Shown: piece by piece, positions 58,020 through 64,000 of the stretch | Layout: each line of letters opens with the position of its first letter | How positions within the stretch are numbered: the first letter of the stretch is position 1 | Assembly (NCBI GenBank): GCA_934486615.1 | Contig: CAKSQO010000010.1 | Coordinates: 7,705 to 71,704 of the forward strand | Reading direction: 5' to 3' | DNA length: 64,000 nucleotides | Source of the DNA: an uncultured Eubacteriales bacterium | Lineage (GTDB): Bacteria; Bacillota; Clostridia; Oscillospirales; Acutalibacteraceae | The notes under the pieces: generated by a model | Told to the model about the DNA's origin: nothing | Seen by the model: only the letters and a program-made list of their open reading frames with translations | Databases searched by the model: none | Made by a program: the position numbers and the translations under genes

Positions 58020-58769
58020 ATGATTGTGCTTAAAACGACGCGTGAGCTTGAGCTTATGCGCGAGGCCTGCAGAATTTCCGCAGGTGCACTAAAGGTAGCG
58101 GGTGAGGCTGTTGAGCCGGGCGTTACTACAGCCGAGATCGACAAGATCGCCTACGACTATATCAAGTCGCAGGGGGCTGAGCCTAACTTCCTCAATTACA
58201 GCGGCTATCCCGCAACTGCATGTATATCCATAAATGACGAGGTGATTCACGGCATTCCCTCGAAAAAGCGCGTTATTCACGCCGGTGATATTGTAAGTAT
58301 CGACCTCGGCGCGAAGATCAACGGATATAACGGCGACAATGCCGCCACTTTTGCCTGCGGAGATGTGTCCGACGAGGCAAAGCGGCTGATGGACGCTACC
58401 CGCGAGGGCCTCTACAGAGGTATCGCGGCGGCGGTCAACGGCGGCAGAATAGGCGATATATCCAACGCAGTTCAGAGTTATGTCGAGTCGCGTGGTTACT
58501 CGGTGGTCAGAGATTTCGTGGGCCACGGCGTAGGCACGAGCCTGCATGAAGCACCCGAAGTACCGAATTTCGGAAGACCCGGTCACGGCATTCGCCTGAT
58601 TCCGGGTATGACCCTTGCCATCGAGCCGATGATAAACATCGGCAGGCCTGATGTAAAGGTGCAGCCTGACGGTTGGACCGTCAAAACCGTGGACGGCAAG
58701 CTGTCCGCTCATTTCGAGCACACTATCGCCATCACGGCCGACGGACCGGTCATCATGACTAAATGCTGA
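58020..58769 (+). CDS. map: Methionine aminopeptidase, type I
   Basis: 249 residues; removes N-terminal Met after deformylation (def is at 19.7 kb). Metal ligands in SIDLGAKINGYNGDNAATFA (two Asp), FVGHGVGTSLHEAPEVPNFG (His), MTLAIEPM (Glu) and FEHTIAI (Glu). The C-terminal codons overlap the next gene by 7 nt. Confidence 0.97.
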   Translation: MIVLKTTRELELMREACRISAGALKVAGEAVEPGVTTAEIDKIAYDYIKSQGAEPNFLNYSGYPATACISINDEVIHGIPSKKRVIHAGDIVSIDLGAKINGYNGDNAATFACGDVSDEAKRLMDATREGLYRGIAAAVNGGRIGDISNAVQSYVESRGYSVVRDFVGHGVGTSLHEAPEVPNFGRPGHGIRLIPGMTLAIEPMINIGRPDVKVQPDGWTVKTVDGKLSAHFEHTIAITADGPVIMTKC

Positions 58770-59014
58770 CCTTGGCGCGCGGGCAGGTCGTCCGCTCGAC
58801 GGCCGGTAGGGATTGCTCAAGTTTACTCGCGGTCATAAGCGTTGAGGGCAGCTTCGCGCTGCTTGCCGACGGAAAGCACCGCCCGCTTGAGCGTCCGAAA
58901 CGCAAAAGCATCAAGCATCTGAGCCCGACCGACTTTAGTTTGTCCGAGACTCAGCTGGCATCAAACCGCGGATTGCGCAAAGCGCTCGGTGCGCTGCGCT
59001 CCGTCAACCGATAG
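58763..59014 (+). CDS. KOW-domain RNA-binding protein (YbzG-like)
   Basis: 83 residues; an N-terminal KOW/L14e-like fold (ARGQVVRSTAGRDCSSLLAV, then ADGKHRPLERPKRKSIKHL) and a basic C-terminus. The place between map and infA is the same as that of ybzG in Bacillus. Probably ribosome-associated; its role has not been shown. Confidence 0.88.
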   Translation: MLTLARGQVVRSTAGRDCSSLLAVISVEGSFALLADGKHRPLERPKRKSIKHLSPTDFSLSETQLASNRGLRKALGALRSVNR

Positions 59015-59026
59015 GGAGGTTTTTTC

Positions 59027-59245
59027 GTGTCCAAAGCGGATATGATTGAAATTGAAGGTACTGTAGTCGAAGCTCTGCCCAACGCTACGTTCAAGGTCGA
59101 GCTCGAAAACGGACATCAGATAATCAGCCACATCTCCGGCAAGCTGCGTATGAACTACATCCGCATTCTTCCCGGTGACAAGGTCGTTGTCGAGATGTCG
59201 CCGTATGACCTTACAAAGGGACGCATAACCTGGCGTACCAAGTAA
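59027..59245 (+). CDS. infA: Translation initiation factor IF-1
   Basis: 72 residues with a GTG start; MIEIEGTVVEALPNATFKVE, GHQIISHISGKLRMNYIRI and SPYDLTKGRITWR. Single OB fold that blocks the A site during initiation. Confidence 0.98.
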   Translation: MSKADMIEIEGTVVEALPNATFKVELENGHQIISHISGKLRMNYIRILPGDKVVVEMSPYDLTKGRITWRTK

Positions 59246-59256
59246 GACGAACAGTT

Positions 59257-59270
59257 TGTTCAAATGAACA
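59257..59270 (+). other. Small palindrome between infA and rpmJ
   Basis: TGTTCAAATGAACA: a perfect 6-bp inverted repeat with a 2-nt centre, 11 nt after the infA stop. As RNA it would be a weak hairpin; as DNA, a possible half-site. Little more can be said. Confidence 0.35.
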
Positions 59271-59304
59271 GATGAAAATCAGTTACTATTAGGAGGTAAA
59301 CACA

Positions 59305-59418
59305 ATGAAAGTCAGACCTTCTGTCAAAAAAATTTGCGATAAGTGCAAGGTTATCAAGCGCAAGGGTCGCATCATGGTCATCTGTGAGAACCCCAAGCAT
59401 AAGCAGCGTCAGGGCTAA
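59305..59418 (+). CDS. rpmJ: 50S ribosomal protein L36
   Basis: 37 residues: KVRPSVKKICDKCKVIKRKG, then RIMVICENPKHKQRQG. The zinc ligands Cys11, Cys14, Cys27 and His32 are all present, so it is the zinc-binding form. GGAGG ribosome site at 59292. Very short, but certain by sequence and place. Confidence 0.97.
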   Translation: MKVRPSVKKICDKCKVIKRKGRIMVICENPKHKQRQG

Positions 59419-59455
59419 CCTGCGCTAAGCAATTTTATGGAGGTGCAATAAACAC

Positions 59456-59824
59456 ATGGCACGAATTGCTGGTGTTGACCTGCCGAGAGAAAAGCGGGTC
59501 GAAATTGGTTTAACCTATATCTACGGCATCGGCCGTAAGACTTCAAACGACATTCTCGCTGCCACCGGAGTCGATCCCGACATCCGCGTTAAGGACCTCA
59601 GCGAGGACGATATTTCCAAGCTGCGCGAGTACATCGACCACAACATTCACGTTGAGGGCGACCTGCGCCGCGCCGTTGCGTTTGACATCAAGCGCCTGGT
59701 CGAGATCGGCTGCTACCGCGGCCTGCGTCATCGCAAGGGCCTTCCGGTTCGCGGTCAGCGTTCTAAGACCAACGCCCGCACCCGCAAGGGTCCGAAGAAG
59801 ACCATCGCTAACAAGAAGAAGTAA
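59456..59824 (+). CDS. rpsM: 30S ribosomal protein S13
   Basis: 122 residues; RIAGVDLPREKRVEIGLTYI, YGIGRKTSNDILAATGVDPD and GLPVRGQRSKTNARTRKGPK. Head protein contacting P-site tRNA and the 50S. Confidence 0.98.
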   Translation: MARIAGVDLPREKRVEIGLTYIYGIGRKTSNDILAATGVDPDIRVKDLSEDDISKLREYIDHNIHVEGDLRRAVAFDIKRLVEIGCYRGLRHRKGLPVRGQRSKTNARTRKGPKKTIANKKK

Positions 59825-59838
59825 GGAGGAAGATAGTT

Positions 59839-60237
59839 ATGGCACAAGCTAAAAAGGCAACCGCTACCCGCAGACGCCGCGAGAAGAAAAATATCGAAAA
59901 AGGCGCCGTCCATATTCAGTCTACCTTCAACAACACCATCGTCACCATCACCGACGTTCAGGGCAATGCCATTTCTTGGGCAAGCGCCGGCGAGCTCGGC
60001 TTCCGCGGTTCGAGAAAGTCGACCCCGTTCGCCGCTCAGTCCGCTGCCGAGACTGCCGCTAAGGCTGCGATGGAGCACGGACTCAAGACCGTTGAGGTCT
60101 ATGTAAAGGGCCCCGGTGCAGGTCGTGAGGCCGCTATCCGCGCGCTTCAGACTGCCGGACTCGAGGTCGTCATGATCAAGGACGTTACTCCGATCCCGCA
60201 CAATGGCTGCCGTCCGCCCAAGAGACGCCGCGTATAA
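59839..60237 (+). CDS. rpsK: 30S ribosomal protein S11
   Basis: 132 residues; GAVHIQSTFNNTIVTITDVQ, FRGSRKSTPFAAQSAAETAA and VTPIPHNGCRPPKRRRV at the end. Platform protein near the mRNA exit. Confidence 0.98.
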   Translation: MAQAKKATATRRRREKKNIEKGAVHIQSTFNNTIVTITDVQGNAISWASAGELGFRGSRKSTPFAAQSAAETAAKAAMEHGLKTVEVYVKGPGAGREAAIRALQTAGLEVVMIKDVTPIPHNGCRPPKRRRV

Positions 60238-60253
60238 TTTGGAGGTGCAATAA

Positions 60254-60880
60254 ATGGCTAGATATACCGGTCCGGTATGCAAACTTTGCCGCCGCGAGGG
60301 AGATAAGCTCTTCCTTAAGGGCGCAAAATGTTATTCCGATAAGTGCCCGCTGAACCAGAGAAACTTTGTCCCCGGTCAGCATGGAAAGGGCAGAAAGAAG
60401 ACCTCTGAGTACGGTCTCCAGCTTCGCGCTAAGCAGAAGGCCAGACGTTACTACGGCGTCCTCGAGGGTCAGTTCAGACATTATTTCGATATGGCTGAGC
60501 GCAAGGTCGGCGTAACGGGCGACAACCTGCTGCGTATCCTTGAGAGCCGTCTCGACAACATCGTCTATCGCCTCGGTTGGGCAAGCTCCAGAGCCGAAGC
60601 CAGACAGCTCGTCGTTCACAACCACTTCACCCTCAACGGCAAGAAGGTCAACGTTCCTTCTCTGCTCGTTAAGGCCGGCGATGTTATCGCTATTAAGGCT
60701 GACAGCCGTGACAGCGTTAAGATCAAGGAAGTCCTCGAAGCTAACGAGGGCCGTCCGGTACCGCAGTGGCTCTCCGTCAATAGCGAAACATTCGAAGCCA
60801 AGGTCGTAAATCTGCCTGCCCGCGAGGAGATCGATACTCCTGTCGACGAGCAGCTCATAGTAGAGTTCTACTCTAAGTAA
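60254..60880 (+). CDS. rpsD: 30S ribosomal protein S4
   Basis: 208 residues; ARYTGPVCKLCRREGDKLFL, with CxxC plus KCYSDKC giving a possible zinc site, then the S4 RNA-binding domain RLDNIVYRLGWASSRAEARQ. An assembly initiator of 30S; regulates alpha-type operons in other bacteria. Confidence 0.98.
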   Translation: MARYTGPVCKLCRREGDKLFLKGAKCYSDKCPLNQRNFVPGQHGKGRKKTSEYGLQLRAKQKARRYYGVLEGQFRHYFDMAERKVGVTGDNLLRILESRLDNIVYRLGWASSRAEARQLVVHNHFTLNGKKVNVPSLLVKAGDVIAIKADSRDSVKIKEVLEANEGRPVPQWLSVNSETFEAKVVNLPAREEIDTPVDEQLIVEFYSK

Positions 60881-60923
60881 TCCGTTTTAGGATCTTTCAT
60901 CGACATTATAAGGAGGGTTTTGA

Positions 60924-61871
60924 ATGATCGAAATTGAGAAGCCCAGAATCGACATAGAAGAGGTCAGCGAAAACGGCAGCCACGGCAAGTTCGTCGTTGA
61001 GCCGCTTGAGCGCGGCTACGGAATCACGCTCGGAAACAGCCTGCGCAGAGTTCTGCTCTCGTCACTGCCCGGCGTTGCCGCCACTTCTATCAAGATTGAC
61101 GGTTTGGTACACGAATTCTCCACCATTCCCGGAGTTAAAGAAGACGTTACCGAGATAGTCCTCAACATTAAGGGACTTGACGCGAAGCTTCATGCCGACG
61201 GTCCTAAGACTGTCTATATTGAGGCAGAGGGTCCGTGTGAGGTAACGGGCGCTTCCATCACCGCCGATGCGGATGTCGAGGTGCTTAACCCGGATCTGCA
61301 CATTGCAACAGTCGGCGAGGGCGGCAAGCTCTTTATGGAGATCACTCTCAATAAGGGTCGCGGCTACGTTCCTGCGGAGCGTAACAAGCAGCCCCAGCAG
61401 GCGATCGGCACTATTCCTGTCGATTCGATCTACACGCCGGTGTTGAAGGTAAATTACACGGTTGAGAATACCCGAGTCGGCCAGGTGACCGATCTCGATA
61501 AGCTCACCCTCGAAGTCCAGACCGACGGAACCTGCACCGCGCAGGAGGCCGTCTCGCTTGCAGCGAAGGTGCTCACCGAGCATCTGAACCTGTTTGTCGA
61601 TCTCTCCGGCGAAGCCTATACCGGCGAGATCATGGTCGAAAAGGACGACAAGGGCAAGGAAAAGGTGCTTGAGATGACCATTGAAGAGCTCGACCTTTCG
61701 GTTCGCAGCTTCAACTGCCTCAAGCGCGCAGGTATCAACACCGTTGAGGATCTGATTAGTAAGACTGAAGAGGAAATGATGAAGGTTCGTAACCTTGGCA
61801 GAAAGTCTCTTGAAGAGGTCATCGCCAAGCTCGCCTCGTTGGGATTCGGTCTGAGTGAAGAGGACGAGTAA
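60924..61871 (+). CDS. rpoA: RNA polymerase alpha subunit
   Basis: 315 residues. N-terminal assembly domain (about 1-228) with GYGITLGNSLRRVLLSSLPG and GRGYVPAERNK; C-terminal domain (about 245-315) with helix-hairpin-helix LDLSVRSFNCLKRAGINTVE and RNLGRKSLEEV that contacts UP elements and activators. Confidence 0.98.
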   Translation: MIEIEKPRIDIEEVSENGSHGKFVVEPLERGYGITLGNSLRRVLLSSLPGVAATSIKIDGLVHEFSTIPGVKEDVTEIVLNIKGLDAKLHADGPKTVYIEAEGPCEVTGASITADADVEVLNPDLHIATVGEGGKLFMEITLNKGRGYVPAERNKQPQQAIGTIPVDSIYTPVLKVNYTVENTRVGQVTDLDKLTLEVQTDGTCTAQEAVSLAAKVLTEHLNLFVDLSGEAYTGEIMVEKDDKGKEKVLEMTIEELDLSVRSFNCLKRAGINTVEDLISKTEEEMMKVRNLGRKSLEEVIAKLASLGFGLSEEDE

Positions 61872-61904
61872 GTCCTGTACTTTAGTATCAAGGAGTGAAA
61901 TAAG

Positions 61905-62246
61905 ATGCCCGGTACCAGAAAACTCGGCAGAACTAGCGACCACAGAACCGCTATGCTGCGCGGCATGGTAACTTTCCTTTTCGAGAACGGAAAGATTGAG
62001 ACCACCGTCACCCGTGCAAAAGAGGTTCGCGCTGTCGCTGAGAAGTATATTACTATTGCAAAGGACAACACCCTCGCCTCCAAGCGCCAGGTTATGGCCT
62101 TTGTTACCAAGGACGACGTTGTTGCGAAGCTGTTCAACGACATTGCCCCGAAGTATTCAGACAGAAACGGCGGCTACACCCGTATCACTAAGATCGGACC
62201 CCGTCGCGGCGACGCAGCCGAAATGGCTATCATCGAGCTTATCTGA
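61905..62246 (+). CDS. rplQ: 50S ribosomal protein L17
   Basis: 113 residues; LGRTSDHRTAMLRGMVTFLF and GGYTRITKIGPRRGDAAEMA. Last gene of the block. In many Firmicutes ECF cobalt/vitamin transporter genes follow; here a terminator and an opposite-strand gene do. Confidence 0.98.
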   Translation: MPGTRKLGRTSDHRTAMLRGMVTFLFENGKIETTVTRAKEVRAVAEKYITIAKDNTLASKRQVMAFVTKDDVVAKLFNDIAPKYSDRNGGYTRITKIGPRRGDAAEMAIIELI

Positions 62247-62285
62247 TCTCGATAAAGTCTCGGCAATAAAAGTCTGATGTGATTT

Positions 62286-62319
62286 CAGCCGAAGTGCATT
62301 GCACTTCGGCTGTTTTTTT
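62286..62319 (+). terminator. Terminator of the ribosomal super-operon
   Basis: CAGCCGAAGTGCA and TGCACTTCGGCTG form a perfect 13-bp stem with almost no loop (TT inside the stem region), followed by seven T. Confidence 0.93.
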
Positions 62320-62327
62320 ATACCGAT

Positions 62328-62363
62328 AAAAAAAGAGCGTCCGCAATGTCTGCGGGCGCTCTT
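62328..62363 (-). terminator. Terminator of the DUF4153-like gene
   Basis: On the minus strand AAAGAGCGCCCGCA and TGCGGACGCTCTTT pair with one mismatch around a 5-nt loop, followed by more T. Lies back to back with the rplQ terminator. Confidence 0.85.
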
Positions 62364-62396
62364 TGGCGGTTGGTGCAGGCTGCTTAACAGCCGTAG

Positions 62397-64000
62397 TCAG
62401 TCGTAATCGTAATCGTCGTCGTAATCATAATCGTCGTCGTAATCATAATCCGAGTCTGAGTATTGGCGGCTCGGCTTGACGGTGTCGGTCATATACTTCG
62501 TGATTTGGTCGGAGTTTTCGCGCAGCAGCCTGAGCGAGCGCTGCTCGCCGACAAACGTGTCGGTGAAGCGGGCTTCCTCGTCCTCGCTGAGGTAGCGCCG
62601 ACGGTGAGAAAGCTCATTGGCGGCTTCAACCTTTATCGCATAATCGCCGCTTTCGTTGAGCAGGCGGATAAGCGACGGCACGGCGGCCTCCTCAGAAAGC
62701 GAGCCGAGGTAGTCGACGTCCATTCTCTCGGTCTGACCGCTTAAAAAGCGCTCGGTGTTGTAGCGGGCGACGACCGTGTCAATGTTCGCAAAGCCCGTGA
62801 CAAGCCCGATAACGCAGGCTGCCGTGACGAGCGCCTTCATATACGGCAGGCGGACAAAGAACATACGCAAGGCGACGGTAAACATCGCAATCATAAGGAA
62901 CACGATGAACATGCTGACGAGCAGGCGGCTTCTGGTCATACCGAAGCGGTCGATGTAAAGGAACATCTTCGATAGCGCGGCAACGCTTATAATCTCGGAG
63001 AATACACAGATGCACACGCTCAAAATCCGCACGGCTGCGGGAGTGCGCGAGTCTTTTTTAACCGTCAGAATGTTCGTCAAGAACACAAGCACGAGGTTGA
63101 TTACCGTGACGGCGCAAAGCTCAAAGAAGCCCCTTCGCGCGTAGTCGGCGGCGGTTATCCTGCCCTCGGGCAGCGTGCCGATGAACGACGGCAGCGTGTA
63201 CGCTATCTGCGAGAGCAGGTAGACGACGTACAGCCCGATAACGCACGCGAGCACAGTGACGGTCGAAGCGGCGGGCAGACAGCCGCCGTACTCCTTATCG
63301 CTCGGCTTCCTTTCGGCCGCAAGACCTTTTCTGACCGCGAAGAAGAGCGAAAACAGCAGCGGAACGACGACAGCGGTGAGCAGAATCGAGCCGATGATTC
63401 TGAGCATATCGGAGAATATGCTGTTTACCACCCACGAGAACGCGTAGTCGGAGCTGGCGAGCAGCGCCGCGATGAACAGCAAAATCGGCAGGGCGACGAT
63501 CGCGCCGATGAGCACCTGAAGTCCGCGGCGGCTCTTGCCGTCCTTGCGGGCGGCGGCAATCGAGCGGAACGGCTCGGCGATGTGCTCAAACGCGTTGCCG
63601 ACAACGGTTACGATCGAGTCTGTGAGCATACGCCAGTCGCCGCGCACGCGGCCGAGGCAGCAGCCGCAGATGAATATTCCGTAAAGCAGGACGATGCCGA
63701 CGACCCACAGAAAATTCACGGTCGGGTCGCTGTGCAGCGAGAAAATCACGCTGCCCGCGAGGGAGAACGCGCCGCACAAAACGGCAAACGGGGCGGGTTT
63801 TGAGCCGCTTTTGCCGAAATAGACGGCGCTGACCGCGAACATCAGGACGTAGGCGATGGTAAAGCCCGAATGAAAGCCGCCGATGACGGCGAAATCGGAA
63901 ATAATGAATGCGGTGACAAGGGTGAGCAGCGAGAAAACGGTGTCCCACACCTTCCACGGCTTCGCAGGGCGGCGCTTCACTGCGGCGGCAGCGGGTGCGA
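62397..64000 (-). CDS. DUF4153-family membrane protein, 5'-truncated by window edge
   Basis: At least 534 residues; the frame stays open to the window end, so GTG 63980 need not be the start. About ten to twelve membrane helices, in pairs (for example FTIAYVLMFAVSAVYF, FLWVVGIVLLYGIFICGC, LQVLIGAIVALPILLFIAALL, VTVLACVIGLYVVYLL), the pattern of DUF4153/DUF4173 proteins. A soluble segment follows (about 430-500), then a tail of alternating Tyr and Asp encoded by tandem repeats. Function unknown. The acidic tail might bind cations or a partner. Confidence 0.75.
   Translation of the reverse strand, partial: APAAAAVKRRPAKPWKVWDTVFSLLTLVTAFIISDFAVIGGFHSGFTIAYVLMFAVSAVYFGKSGSKPAPFAVLCGAFSLAGSVIFSLHSDPTVNFLWVVGIVLLYGIFICGCCLGRVRGDWRMLTDSIVTVVGNAFEHIAEPFRSIAAARKDGKSRRGLQVLIGAIVALPILLFIAALLASSDYAFSWVVNSIFSDMLRIIGSILLTAVVVPLLFSLFFAVRKGLAAERKPSDKEYGGCLPAASTVTVLACVIGLYVVYLLSQIAYTLPSFIGTLPEGRITAADYARRGFFELCAVTVINLVLVFLTNILTVKKDSRTPAAVRILSVCICVFSEIISVAALSKMFLYIDRFGMTRSRLLVSMFIVFLMIAMFTVALRMFFVRLPYMKALVTAACVIGLVTGFANIDTVVARYNTERFLSGQTERMDVDYLGSLSEEAAVPSLIRLLNESGDYAIKVEAANELSHRRRYLSEDEEARFTDTFVGEQRSLRLLRENSDQITKYMTDTVKPSRQYSDSDYDYDDDYDYDDDYDYD
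62411..62446. repeat. 18-bp tandem repeat coding the Tyr/Asp tail
   Basis: AATCGTCGTCGTAATCAT twice without a gap, with partial units on both sides. On the minus strand each unit codes for six residues of Tyr and Asp. Length variation between strains would be expected. Confidence 0.85.

Overview
The window comes from a GC-rich (about 60% by eye), spore-forming, anaerobic Firmicute, most likely a Clostridia member of the Oscillospiraceae/Ruminococcaceae type. The evidence is a Bacillus/Clostridium-style gene order around priA-def-fmt-prpC-prkC-rsgA-thiN-spoVM, sporulation genes (a YtvI-like permease, SpoVM, a SPOCS-LysM protein), radical-SAM enzymes, and an S10-spc-alpha ribosomal block with Firmicute features (rpsN type Z, a KOW gene between map and infA). 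The assignment is inference from gene content; there is no 16S gene here.

Layout. 1-9.4 kb: the 3' part of nadE, a four-helix-bundle gene next to an array of small palindromes, a tRNA-Arg, a YtvI-like permease, the hom-lysC operon, two overlapping FAD oxidoreductase genes and a collapsed azlC/azlD remnant. 9.4-15 kb: a ComEA-like protein, a MacB-type ABC exporter pair and ychF. 15.2-30.6 kb: a long housekeeping run, yicC-remA-gmk-rpoZ-priA-def-fmt-yugP-rsmB-rlmN-prpC-prkC-rsgA-thiN, then a small membrane ORF, spoVM and a SPOCS-LysM gene. It keeps the B. subtilis order but lacks coaBC and rpe and has yugP inserted. It joins transcription, translation start and N-terminal processing, rRNA modification, ribosome maturation and Ser/Thr phosphorylation signalling.

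30.6-36.6 kb is the accessory part: tatD, a PAP2 phosphatase, two identical orphan 5S rRNA genes, an MmcQ/YjbR gene, and between the 5S copies an AT-rich island of about 2.9 kb bounded by a perfect 70-bp direct repeat. The island carries two tandem radical-SAM genes and a truncated MobC-like mobilisation gene. I consider it the most novel element of the window.

36.6-44.3 kb (minus strand): a compact aromatic amino acid operon with overlapping genes, aroEK (fused), aroF, tyrA, aroB, aroA, aroC, pheA, then an unknown membrane protein. It covers DAHP to prephenate and the branches to phenylpyruvate and 4-hydroxyphenylpyruvate; only 3-dehydroquinate dehydratase is missing. Divergent from it are acpP and a eukaryote/archaeal-type prolyl-tRNA synthetase.

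46.5-62.3 kb: a strong promoter and a leader of about 300 nt open the ribosomal super-operon rpsJ to rplQ, including secY, adk, map, infA and rpoA, closed by a strong terminator. The window ends inside a minus-strand DUF4153-type membrane protein. Frequent 4-bp ATGA/GTGA/TTGA overlaps and GTG or TTG starts suggest tight translational coupling.
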